This document shows, piece by piece, positions 44,263 through 52,522 of a stretch of DNA of 64,000 bases (position 1 is the first letter of the stretch; every line of letters begins with the position of its first letter). The stretch is taken from the NCBI RefSeq assembly GCF_009827535.1, contig NZ_WTYN01000001.1, positions 1,364,001 through 1,428,000 on the forward strand. Reading direction: 5' to 3'. The notes beneath the pieces are model-generated. The model searched no databases, was not told the origin of the DNA, and worked only from the letters and a program-made list of their open reading frames with translations. This DNA comes from Qipengyuania oceanensis (GTDB lineage: Bacteria; Pseudomonadota; Alphaproteobacteria; Sphingomonadales; Sphingomonadaceae). Made by a program: the position numbers and the translations under genes.

Positions 44263-45410
44263 TGCCTGCGCTACGCGCGTTCGACGCCGAGGGGTTCCTG
44301 CGTGACACGTGGCAGAAGCGTCCGCTGCTGATCCGCAACGCCTGGCGCGACTGGTCCAATCCGCTCGAGCCGGACGAACTGGCAGGTCTTGCCTGCGAAG
44401 CGGAGATCCAGTCCCGCCTCGTCCGGCAGCCCAAGCCCGGTCGATGGGACCTCGAGCACGGACCATTTGCGCCCGAACGCTTCGCCGCGCTGGGCGATTG
44501 CCCGTGGACGCTGCTGGTCCAGTCGGTCGACCACCACGTGCCGGAAGTCGCCGCACTGATCGAGCCGTTCCGCTTCATTCCAGACTGGCGCATCGACGAC
44601 GTCATGGTGAGCTACGCCACGGACGGTGGCGGCGTTGGGCCGCACTTCGACCAATACGACGTATTCCTCGTCCAGGGCCTGGGCCGCCGGCGCTGGCGCG
44701 TAGGCCGGCGCTGCGACAATACCGCCCGCCTGCTGCCGCATGACGGCTTGCGCCTGCTCGCCGAGTTCGAACAGGTCGACGAATGGGTGCTCGAGCCCGG
44801 CGACATCCTCTACGTGCCGCCCGGCTTCGCGCATGACGGGGTGGCAGTGGGCGAGGACTGCATGACCTACTCGATCGGCTTTCGCGCACCCTCGCGCGGC
44901 GACCTCGTCTCGGCCTTCGCCGACCACGTGCTCGATCGGCTGGGCGAGGACGACCGCTATACCGATCCCGATCTCGCTCCACCTGAGAATCCCGGCGAGA
45001 TCTCCGCCGATGCTCTGGCGCGGCTCCATGACATGGTCACCGGAGCGCTGGCGGACCGCGAAGCCTTCGCCACGTGGTTCGGCGCATACGTGACCGAACC
45101 GCGCGACGAGCGGCTCGATTGGGCACCTGAAGACGAGGTGACGGCAGAAGACTTGCCGTCCGGCCCCGTCAGCCTCGAACGCAATCCCGCGAGCCGGTTC
45201 TCCTTCATCCGCCAAGGCGAGGATGCGGTCGCGCTGTTCGTCGACGGACGGACCTATAGGTGCAGTGGGCCGGCGGCCGATGCCGCCCGGAAAATCTGTG
45301 CGGACACGCAGCTGGAACTGGCCGCGGAAACGATCGACGATCCTGCAGTGGCGGAACTCATCGTCGATCTGGTCAATCGCGGGTGCCTCGCCGTGAGCGA
45401 GCCCGGCTGA
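44262..45410 (+). CDS. roxA: cupin/JmjC ribosomal oxygenase, RoxA-like (uL16 3-hydroxylase)
   Basis: 382 residues. A 2-oxoglutarate/Fe(II) oxygenase of the YcfD/RoxA group, which hydroxylates an Arg of ribosomal protein uL16. Iron ligands: His128 and Asp130 in GPHFDQYDVFLVQG and His191 in VPPGFAHDGVA, at nearly the spacing of E. coli RoxA. Substrate-domain start FLRDTWQKRPLLIRNAW is family-typical, as is the C-terminal winged-helix region. Translationally coupled to the 89-residue upstream gene. Confidence 0.88.
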   Translation: MPALRAFDAEGFLRDTWQKRPLLIRNAWRDWSNPLEPDELAGLACEAEIQSRLVRQPKPGRWDLEHGPFAPERFAALGDCPWTLLVQSVDHHVPEVAALIEPFRFIPDWRIDDVMVSYATDGGGVGPHFDQYDVFLVQGLGRRRWRVGRRCDNTARLLPHDGLRLLAEFEQVDEWVLEPGDILYVPPGFAHDGVAVGEDCMTYSIGFRAPSRGDLVSAFADHVLDRLGEDDRYTDPDLAPPENPGEISADALARLHDMVTGALADREAFATWFGAYVTEPRDERLDWAPEDEVTAEDLPSGPVSLERNPASRFSFIRQGEDAVALFVDGRTYRCSGPAADAARKICADTQLELAAETIDDPAVAELIVDLVNRGCLAVSEPG

Positions 45411-45420
45411 TCCGCCGCGA

Positions 45421-45963
45421 TCAGGCGCGTCGCCACTCGCCCGGCATCAAACCGTCGAGCGTCCATTCTCCGACCGACCAGCGGACCAGTCGCAGCGTCG
45501 GGTGACCGACGGCCGCGGTCATGCGGCGAACCTGCCGGTTGCGTCCTTCGGTGATCGTCAGTCGCAGCCAGCTGTCCGGCACGGTCTTGCGAACCCGGAT
45601 CGGCGGATCACGCGGCCAGAGCGCCGGGTCGTCGATGAGTTCGGACTGGGCAGGACGCGTCATGCCGTCCTTCAGCCGAACGCCGCGCCTCAGGGCCTCC
45701 AGCGCCTCGTCGCCGGGCTCTCCCTCGACCTGTGCCAGATAGGTCTTGGCCAGCTTGAACCGCGGGTCGGCGATGCGCGCCTGCGTGCGGCCATCGTCGG
45801 TGAGGATCATCAATCCTTCGCTGTCGAAATCGAGCCGCCCTGCCGGATAGAATCCCGGCGCATCGATGTATGCTGCCAGCGTCGGGCGCGGCGTGCCCTG
45901 CCGCTCGTCGGTGAACTGCGAAAGCACGCCGTACGGCTTGTTGAACAGGATGATCCCGCTCAC
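45421..45963 (-). CDS. pseudouridine synthase (RsuA/RluE family)
   Basis: 180 residues from GTG 45963, which overlaps the stop of the ABC-F gene (GTGA). The catalytic block [17 protein letters not shown] has Asp45; [11 protein letters not shown] and [23 protein letters not shown] complete the RsuA/RluE pattern. There is no N-terminal S4 domain, which fits RluE (23S rRNA U2457) better than RsuA or RluB. An ATG at 46002 is also in frame but lies inside the upstream gene. Convergent with roxA, 10 bp apart. Confidence 0.9.
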   Translation of the reverse strand: MSGIILFNKPYGVLSQFTDERQGTPRPTLAAYIDAPGFYPAGRLDFDSEGLMILTDDGRTQARIADPRFKLAKTYLAQVEGEPGDEALEALRRGVRLKDGMTRPAQSELIDDPALWPRDPPIRVRKTVPDSWLRLTITEGRNRQVRRMTAAVGHPTLRLVRWSVGEWTLDGLMPGEWRRA

Positions 45964-47807
45964 GCGCCGATCTTTTCCAGGCTTTCCTGCGCGTCCAGCC
46001 ATTGCAGTTCCGCTTCCTCGAGTTCCGAAGCGACGCCAGCCCGTTCACGCATCAGATCTGCCGGCGACCGGCCGGGCGCGCCATCGGGATCAGCGAGCGC
46101 GCGGTCGAGCACCGCTAGCCTGTCCTGCAGCCGGGCCATCGCCTTTTCCGAAGCGGTGACGCTGCTGCGGGCAAGGCGCACGGCCTCGCGATCCCTGGCA
46201 GACGCGCGCTTGTCCTTCTTCGGCTTCGCCCCACCTTCCTTCGGCTGGTTCCGGCCGAGAACGAAGTCGATGTAGTCCTCGATACTGCCGGCATATTCCA
46301 CGGCGGTACCCCCATCGACCAGGACCAGCCTGTCGGCGGTCAGTTCCACCATGTGCCGGTCGTGGCTGATCAGGATGACCGCACCGTCGAAGTCGTTGAG
46401 CGCCTGGACCAGTGCCTCGCGCGCATCGACATCGAGGTGGTTCGTCGGCTCGTCGAGGATTAGCAGGTGCGGCGCGTCGCGCGTGATCAGCGCCAGCGCG
46501 AGCCGCGCCCGCTCACCGCCCGAAAGCGTACCGATGCGCGATGTGGCGCGGTGACCGGAAAATCCGAACCGGCCCAGCTGCGCGCGCACCGCGCCCGGCG
46601 TTGCTCCCTCCATCGCGCGCGTCATATGGTCGAGCGGCGTCCCGTCGGAAGACAGCTCTTCCACCTGGTACTGCGTGAAGTAACCGACCCGCATCCGGCC
46701 CGATGCCTGCATCGCGCCGTCCATCGGCGCCAGTTGGGCGGCGAGCAACCGCGCCAGCGTGGTCTTGCCGTTACCGTTGCGGCCCAGCAACGCGATTCGG
46801 TCGGCGGGGTCGATCCGCAGGTTGAGCCGCTGGAGAATCGGCGTCTCGCCGTAACCGACAGCTGCCAGGTCGAGGGTGATCAGCGGCGGGCGCATCTCCT
46901 CGGGCGGCGGGAAGTCGAAGCTCAGGCTCGGGTCTTCCATGAGCGCGGCAATCGGCTGCATCCGGGCGAGCATTTTCGCGCGCGACTGGGCCTGCTTGGC
47001 GGTGGAGGCGCGGGCGCTGTTGCGCGCGATGTAGTCCTCGAGCCGGGCGCGCTGGGCATCCTGCGCCGCCTTTGCCGCTGCAAGCTGCGCGGCGCGTTCG
47101 GCGCGCTGTTTCTCGAATGCGTCGTAACCGCCGGGATAGAGCGTCAGCTTGCCGTCCTGCAGGTGCAGGATCGCGGTGACCACGTTGTTGAGCAGGTCGC
47201 GTTCGTGACTGATCACCACCAGAGTGCCCTGGCAGGCCTTCAGGAAACTCTCCAGCCACAGGGTCGCTTCGAGATCGAGGTGGTTCGACGGTTCGTCGAG
47301 CAGCAGGATCTCGGGGTTCGAAAGCAACAGGGCACCCAGCGCAACGCGCATCTTCCAGCCGCCGGAAAAGGTGTCGAGCGGCTGGGCCTGCATGTCCTCG
47401 TCGAACCCGAGGCCGGTCAGGATGATCGCGGCACGCGACGGCGCTGCATAGGCATCGATGGCCAGCAGCCGGTCGTGGACATCGCCCAGCCGGTCCATGT
47501 CGGTGCAGGTTTCCGCTTCCGCGAGCAGGCTCGCGCGCTCCTCGTCGCCCGCCAGCACCGCCTCGAACGGCGTGCTCGACCCGCTCGGCGCTTCTTGCGC
47601 GATGTAGCCCACGCGCGCGCGGCGCGGCATTTCGATCGAGCCGTTGTCGGGCTCAAGCTCGCCGATCAGCGCCTTCATCAGGGTCGACTTTCCTGCCCCG
47701 TTGCGGCCGATCAGCCCGATGCGCGCGCCCGGGGGGATAGCCGCGGAGGCATCCTGCAGGATCGGCCGGCCGCCGAGGCGCACTGTAAGATTGTCGATCG
47801 TGATCAT
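45960..47807 (-). CDS. ABC-F family ATPase
   Basis: 615 residues from ATG 47807 (the longer frame to 47846 adds a weak leader). Tandem ABC domains: Walker [10 protein letters not shown] (about residues 34-42) and GRNGNGKTT, signatures [11 protein letters not shown] and [11 protein letters not shown], Walker [13 protein letters not shown] and [13 protein letters not shown] helical linker joins them and a basic coiled coil forms the C-terminus. No membrane segment. Closest to YheS/Uup-type translation factors that act on the ribosome; a resistance role is not indicated. Confidence 0.92.
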   Translation of the reverse strand: MITIDNLTVRLGGRPILQDASAAIPPGARIGLIGRNGAGKSTLMKALIGELEPDNGSIEMPRRARVGYIAQEAPSGSSTPFEAVLAGDEERASLLAEAETCTDMDRLGDVHDRLLAIDAYAAPSRAAIILTGLGFDEDMQAQPLDTFSGGWKMRVALGALLLSNPEILLLDEPSNHLDLEATLWLESFLKACQGTLVVISHERDLLNNVVTAILHLQDGKLTLYPGGYDAFEKQRAERAAQLAAAKAAQDAQRARLEDYIARNSARASTAKQAQSRAKMLARMQPIAALMEDPSLSFDFPPPEEMRPPLITLDLAAVGYGETPILQRLNLRIDPADRIALLGRNGNGKTTLARLLAAQLAPMDGAMQASGRMRVGYFTQYQVEELSSDGTPLDHMTRAMEGATPGAVRAQLGRFGFSGHRATSRIGTLSGGERARLALALITRDAPHLLILDEPTNHLDVDAREALVQALNDFDGAVILISHDRHMVELTADRLVLVDGGTAVEYAGSIEDYIDFVLGRNQPKEGGAKPKKDKRASARDREAVRLARSSVTASEKAMARLQDRLAVLDRALADPDGAPGRSPADLMRERAGVASELEEAELQWLDAQESLEKIGA

Positions 47808-48253
47808 TGCGGCGCGGCCCCTAGCAGGCAGTGGCTTCGATCCCAACTTGTTAACGAGGGTACCATTCTAGCGATGCGTGCCGCGGGTCAGGTCGGGCGG
47901 ATCGATCCGCGATCGCGCGCGGACGGTCAGCCGAGACTGGTCGGAATTATCCGATTGCGTGCAGCTGTTTTTGCTTAATCGCGATGCTCCACGAAGAAGC
48001 TACTGGTGCCAGAAGAGGCATCACATTCGAACTTCTTTTCCGTTTAATTTCTGATGTTTAGATATTTCGGTCAAGCTGAAAAGCCCGCAAAAGGCCCGCA
48101 AAATCCCTCTAATGTATTGGTTCGATGCCTTTTTTAGGACTCGGAATTTCAATTTCAAACTTGACCGCGGAGTAGGTCGTTATCCGCTTTGCGCTCCAAT
48201 CTCCGCTATTCTACGGGCTGCGCGCTCTGCCCGGAAGCAGTCATCCGTTCGGT
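47808..48253. other. 446-bp intergenic region, AT-richer, no gene recognised
   Basis: No convincing coding frame. From about 47960 the composition becomes clearly AT-richer than the preceding 48 kb. A tRNA-3'-end-like fragment sits at 48004-48035, and GGCCCGCAAAA-type short direct repeats (AAAGCCCGCAAAA, AAGGCCCGCAAAA) occur at about 48079-48106. It looks like the junction between core and accessory DNA. Confidence 0.5.
48004..48035 (-). repeat. degenerate tRNA 3'-end-like fragment (possible attachment-site remnant)
   Basis: Read on the minus strand, GCCTCTTCTGGCACCA (48019-48004) looks like the acceptor 3' end with CCA of a leucine-type tRNA. It is preceded by AAGTTCGAAT, a T-loop-like sequence, but with extra bases so that no T-stem forms. 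No upstream tRNA body is present. Such fragments are typical of integration into a tRNA 3' end. Confidence 0.3.
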
Positions 48254-49204
48254 TTACTTTAAATCATCGATATTCGTTCCAGCTTCTCTTCTTTTTGGCC
48301 GATAGTCTGGGAGGGGAGGATTTGATGTAATTCCCTCAACCTGAATATCTTCGATTTTTTCACTGAGAGGAGCAAGTTCGCGACTAAGCTCGCGAAGGTC
48401 CGTTTCACCTTCAACCAAAGAATCTTCGACCGCCGGAATGCCACTCCTTATCTGGGAAAGTTTGTTTTCAGCGTTCTGCACCCCCTCCCTGAATTGGCGA
48501 AGGCGTCGTTGCGCGATAGCAGAAGCGCTCCGCCCTGAGATCCGCCGATCTGCATCTCGAAGATTATTTCCCCATCCACCAACCCTTTGCCCTAAGTCTA
48601 ACAATCTTCCTTTTGTTGAGGCCAATCGTTCGTCCCAACCTTCGGCGTCCGATGCGAGTGCGGCCGTCGTGACTCGAAGCCGGACAAGATCGGAGGTGAT
48701 CACCCGTTGCTTTTCTGGCTCCAGTCCTTCGTTCAGAGCGCGAATGCTATTTGCCACGGTCTCTACAGTGGCGGTCGCATCCCTCCCCAATAGTCCGGTT
48801 TCGTCCGCGGCGGGAATGATCTTTTTTCCTGACTTGTCGGTGTAAATGCCCTGACGACCCCGTCGGCCCTCGAGCACGAGCGCAGCCTCTCCAGTTATCA
48901 GATCCGTGCTGATTGTCGCTTCAAGGCCGTGGACTTTCGCCGCAGAAGGATCGAGAGTCAGAACAACGACCACGTTTTCCGGTTCATTTTCCGCCAGACG
49001 GACCGATGTTACCTGTCCCACAGGGACTCCCGATAGTGTTACAGTCGATCCCGACTGAAGGCCTTCCACGGAGCGATCAAACTTGATCTGATATGTTTCC
49101 TGATTTGGTCTGGGATCGATTAGCCACATCGCGAAAGCGATGGTCGTAAGCATCAGAATGCCAACGATCCACGCCACTAGGGAGAAGTTTGCGTTAGTTT
49201 CCAT
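48254..49204 (-). CDS. MCE/MlaD-domain protein, orphan
   Basis: 316 residues. One N-terminal membrane anchor (about residues 9-28), then an MCE domain: YQIKFDRSVEGLQSGSTVTL, GVPVGQVTSVRLAEN, ISTDLITGEAALVLEG. A long helical, partly coiled-coil tail (about residues 145-290) follows. MlaD-type proteins are the periplasmic substrate-binding subunits of phospholipid ABC transporters and are normally encoded with mlaE and mlaF, absent here. Composition is AT-richer than the first 48 kb. Its start lies inside the tail of the truncated MarR frame. Confidence 0.82.
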   Translation of the reverse strand: METNANFSLVAWIVGILMLTTIAFAMWLIDPRPNQETYQIKFDRSVEGLQSGSTVTLSGVPVGQVTSVRLAENEPENVVVVLTLDPSAAKVHGLEATISTDLITGEAALVLEGRRGRQGIYTDKSGKKIIPAADETGLLGRDATATVETVANSIRALNEGLEPEKQRVITSDLVRLRVTTAALASDAEGWDERLASTKGRLLDLGQRVGGWGNNLRDADRRISGRSASAIAQRRLRQFREGVQNAENKLSQIRSGIPAVEDSLVEGETDLRELSRELAPLSEKIEDIQVEGITSNPPLPDYRPKRREAGTNIDDLK

Positions 49205-49722
49205 CTAGCACGCCGCCAGCGGTTTGTTCGTCCGGCAGAGGGCCGGTGCAATGAAAGTTCGCGTCCCGCATGCTCCATTCGGTTGTCCGCTATAGAACAT
49301 GACCGAGGTTCGTCCCCTGGCGCAATCGCCACGAGCGGGGCATCCGGGCGCGTCGAATGTGTTTTGGTTTGAGATCGGCCTAGTCCCAACACGGGCGTGA
49401 TGCCGCCCCGCCCGTGGCGACCGAATATTGCTATGACTTGCGCAAGCCGCGTCCGGTCACTCAAGCGCGAAGGCGTCATGTCTTCCAGGCCGCTGCTGGA
49501 GGATGTGATTTCAAGTCTCCTGGCGATGTCCGTCTGGTTCAGGGCAGGAGCTCTGATGAGCTGCGCCAACACACGCCACTGCGTAGGATTGAGGCTCAGC
49601 GGCTGTGCTCGGTCATCGAATGCCTTGCGCGCGGCGCGGCTGATCTGGTCCATCATGAAGATCGCTCGATCATCGTGGGTGATGACATTGTCGAGTGCGA
49701 GAGTGCCCTCATCTTCTGGCAT
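49177..49722 (-). CDS. MarR-family regulator, C-terminal half lost
   Basis: A 181-codon frame. Residues about 20-75 match a MarR winged-helix start: IFMMDQISRAARKAFDDRAQ, SLNPTQWRVLAQLIRAP and LNQTDIARRLEIT. After SSSS at about residue 78 the expected wing (a DRLE...ADRR-type block) and dimer helix are missing. The remaining ~100 codons look noncoding (Arg/Ser/Pro-rich) and overlap the MCE gene start. It is divergent from the emrA-like gene, the usual position of an EmrR/MarR repressor, so pump repression may be lost. A partial DNA-binding protein cannot be excluded. Confidence 0.65.
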   Translation of the reverse strand: MPEDEGTLALDNVITHDDRAIFMMDQISRAARKAFDDRAQPLSLNPTQWRVLAQLIRAPALNQTDIARRLEITSSSSGLEDMTPSRLSDRTRLAQVIAIFGRHGRGGITPVLGLGRSQTKTHSTRPDAPLVAIAPGDEPRSCSIADNRMEHAGRELSLHRPSAGRTNRWRRARWKLTQTSP

Positions 49723-49830
49723 GAGACATTCCTATCGATCGGAGAAAAATAGTAAAGGACTTTCGCATTTTGTTTTGGCCGCTATATCGCTCGCGCAGCG
49801 GCTCAAACGATGGCGAGGAGCGAAATAATC

Positions 49831-50958
49831 ATGGCGGACGAGACAGCAGGGGCTAGCGATGAAGGCGCACGTCCGACGGGGTTGTCCAGTCCGCGGGTCC
49901 GGCTGGGTCTGCTGATCGCCGGCATTCTGGTCCTGCTCGCCGGGAGCTACTGGTATTACAATCATCAGACGTACGGCAGATTCCAGCAGTCCACCGACAA
50001 CGCTTATATTGCCGCCGACAGCGTCATCATCTCCCCCAAAATTGCGGGCTACGTCGAGCGCGTATTAGTGACGGAGAATCAAACGGTCGCGTCGGGCGAT
50101 GCACTTGTCCAGCTGGACGTGCGAGATTATCGTGCCCAAACGAACCAGGTCGAAGCCCAGATCGCCGCGTCGCTCGCCGGAGCAGATACGGTACGCGCCC
50201 AGCAACAAGAGCAGGACGCGGCAATTGCCCAGGCCCGTGCACAGCTCGCAGCAGCATCTGCACAGGCTGGTCTCGCTGCTGAGCAGGTTGTCCGGTACCG
50301 CCCCCTTGCCGCTTCGGGAGCGGAGCCGCGCGAGAGGCTCGATCAGCTGGAGGCCCAGGCCAGAGAAGCGCAGGCTCAAGTCGCGGCAGCGCGCGCCGCG
50401 CTCACGGCGGCACAGCGCCGACAGAACACGCTTAGCGAGCAGATAGACCAGGCCAATTCGCAAGCCAACGCCGCTCGTGCGCAACTCGAGGCCGCCCGTC
50501 TGAACCTGTCATCGACCACGCTCCAGGCCAGTATTTCCGGGCGGGTGGGTGACCTCACGGTCCGACCTGGACAATTTGTCCAGCCTGGCCAACGCCTTAT
50601 GAGCCTCGTACCGACCGACCGCCTCTACGTGACAGCAAATTTCAAGGAAACGCAGCTCGGACTTGTCCGCCCGGGGCAACCCGTCACCTTGGAAATCGAC
50701 GCGCTGCCGGACCTCGAGCTATCAGGAAGAGTGCAGAGCATCGCGCCGGGTACCGGGGCAGAATTCTCGATCCTACCTCCGCAAAACGCGACGGGTAATT
50801 TCACCAAGATCGTTCAGCGCGTCCCAGTGCGCATATCCATTCAGGCTTCGCCCGAGATCCTGCGTCTGCTGGTGCCGGGCATGTCTGTTGTCGCGAGTGT
50901 CGATACGCGCGCCGCTAGAGACCAACTCGATTCGATCCGCAACGCGGCCGGAGACTGA
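49831..50958 (+). CDS. HlyD/EmrA family efflux adaptor
   Basis: 375 residues from ATG 49831, which has GAGGAG about 10 bases upstream; the in-frame ATG at 49810 lies before that site. One membrane anchor (LGLLIAGILVLLAGSYWYY), a lipoyl half-motif DNAYIAADSVIISPKIAGYV, a long Ala/Gln-rich coiled coil (about residues 90-220) and the second lipoyl/beta-barrel part ASISGRVGDLTVRPGQFVQPGQ. This is the periplasmic adaptor of an EmrAB-TolC-type pump. Gap to the MFS gene is 3 bp. Confidence 0.92.
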   Translation: MADETAGASDEGARPTGLSSPRVRLGLLIAGILVLLAGSYWYYNHQTYGRFQQSTDNAYIAADSVIISPKIAGYVERVLVTENQTVASGDALVQLDVRDYRAQTNQVEAQIAASLAGADTVRAQQQEQDAAIAQARAQLAAASAQAGLAAEQVVRYRPLAASGAEPRERLDQLEAQAREAQAQVAAARAALTAAQRRQNTLSEQIDQANSQANAARAQLEAARLNLSSTTLQASISGRVGDLTVRPGQFVQPGQRLMSLVPTDRLYVTANFKETQLGLVRPGQPVTLEIDALPDLELSGRVQSIAPGTGAEFSILPPQNATGNFTKIVQRVPVRISIQASPEILRLLVPGMSVVASVDTRAARDQLDSIRNAAGD

Positions 50959-50961
50959 CCG

Positions 50962-52515
50962 ATGGCAGGCGCCGCTGCAGCGGTTTCGCCGCCGGTCGAA
51001 AAGGCCGATGCTACGGCCTGGATCGCCGTAGCCGCCGGTGCGCTGGGGGCGATGCTGGCAACGCTTGACATCTCGATCGTCAATTCGGCGCTGCCGACGA
51101 TCCAGGGGGAAATCGGCGCGACCGGAACCGAAGGCACCTGGATCGCGACAGCCTTCCTTGTTGCCGAGATCATCATCATCCCTCTGAGCGCGTGGCTGGA
51201 AAGACTGCTCGGCCTTCGCACGCTGCTCATCGTCGCGGTTTCTGCCTTCACGGCCTTTTCGGTGTTGTGCGGCATTGCCACCGATCTGACGACGATGATC
51301 ATCGGTCGCACCGGTCAAGGGTTCATGGGCGGCGCGCTTATTCCAACCGCCATGACCATCGTCGCAAAGCGACTGCCTCCATCGCAACAGCCGATTGGCA
51401 TGGCGCTCTTCGGAATGACCGTGGTTCTTGGGCCGGTAATGGGCCCGTTGGTGGGGGGCTGGCTTACCGAGAACCTGAGCTGGCACTACGCCTTCTTCGT
51501 CAACGTGCCCGTCTGCGCGTTGCTCCTTGCTTTACTATTCATCGGGCTACCCCATGAAAAGCCCGACTGGGTTTACCTGCGCGAGGCTGATTGGGCGGGA
51601 ATAGCTGGTATGATCCTTGGGTTGGGTGGGCTGACCATCGTTCTGGAAGAAGGCCACCGTGAGGAGTGGTTCGATTCCACGCTGATTGTCCAGCTCACAC
51701 TGATGACGGTCGTGGGTTTTGCACTTCTGACCTACGGACAGCTTTACGCGCGCAAACCCGTGCTCAAATTGCGCCTGATGCTCAGCAGGCAGTTTGCCAG
51801 CGTCGTGGTGATGGCACTGGCGCTTGGCATGGTCATGTATGGCTCGACCTACGTGATCCCGCAATTTCTCGCGATAATTTCCGATTATAATGCCTTGCAG
51901 ACCGGACTTGTGATCTTCTGGATGGGCGTTCCGGCTTTCCTGTTGATGCCCGTTCTCCCGTTCATGATCCGCAGGATTCACATCCGCATTGCGGTCGGCG
52001 CGGGCATGTTCATCATGGCGCTAAGCTGTTTCGTCAGCATAAATCTGACAGCGGAATCGGGAGGTGGAGTGTTCACCGAAAGCCAGTTCCTGCGTGGCAT
52101 CGGCATGATCCTCACGATGATGTTCCTCAACCAGGCGACGGTAGCTTCGGTTGCCAAGGAGGATGCCGGCGATGCTTCCGGGATCTTCAACGCGGCGCGA
52201 AACCTCGGGGGCTCGTTCGCGCTCGCGGGGCTTGCCTCGTTCCAGGATCAGCGCCTGTGGCATCATAGTCGACGCATGGAAGAAACCCTCAACGCCAACA
52301 GCCCCCGGCTACAGGAATACCTGGACGGCATGACGGCGTCGCTGGGCAGCCCACAGGCCGCGCTGGAGATGCTTTCCGGCATCATTCAGCGCGATGCGTT
52401 CGTGATGACCTACAACGATGTCTTTTTCGCCATGGGCGCGATTACCCTGGTCACGGTGCCGCTGGTACTGTTCCTCAAGCCTCTCCCGAAGAACTTATCC
52501 CTTTCGATGCACTGA
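50962..52515 (+). CDS. DHA2-family MFS efflux transporter (EmrB/QacA type)
   Basis: 517 residues with about 14 hydrophobic segments. MFS motifs: LDISIVNSALPTIQGEIGAT (motif D1), WLERLLGLRTLL (motif A region), GRTGQGFMGGALIPTAMTIV and GPVMGPLVGGWLTENLSWHYAFFVNVPVC (motif C/extended). Drug/proton antiporter coupled to the upstream EmrA-like adaptor and downstream outer-membrane factor. Substrates unknown; hydrophobic toxins are usual for EmrB. Confidence 0.94.
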   Translation: MAGAAAAVSPPVEKADATAWIAVAAGALGAMLATLDISIVNSALPTIQGEIGATGTEGTWIATAFLVAEIIIIPLSAWLERLLGLRTLLIVAVSAFTAFSVLCGIATDLTTMIIGRTGQGFMGGALIPTAMTIVAKRLPPSQQPIGMALFGMTVVLGPVMGPLVGGWLTENLSWHYAFFVNVPVCALLLALLFIGLPHEKPDWVYLREADWAGIAGMILGLGGLTIVLEEGHREEWFDSTLIVQLTLMTVVGFALLTYGQLYARKPVLKLRLMLSRQFASVVVMALALGMVMYGSTYVIPQFLAIISDYNALQTGLVIFWMGVPAFLLMPVLPFMIRRIHIRIAVGAGMFIMALSCFVSINLTAESGGGVFTESQFLRGIGMILTMMFLNQATVASVAKEDAGDASGIFNAARNLGGSFALAGLASFQDQRLWHHSRRMEETLNANSPRLQEYLDGMTASLGSPQAALEMLSGIIQRDAFVMTYNDVFFAMGAITLVTVPLVLFLKPLPKNLSLSMH

Positions 52516-52522
52516 GAACTCT

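Noticed and set aside
48112-48330. 72-codon plus-strand frame at the island edge
   Set aside because: No motif, no ribosome site, and it runs into the MCE gene end.
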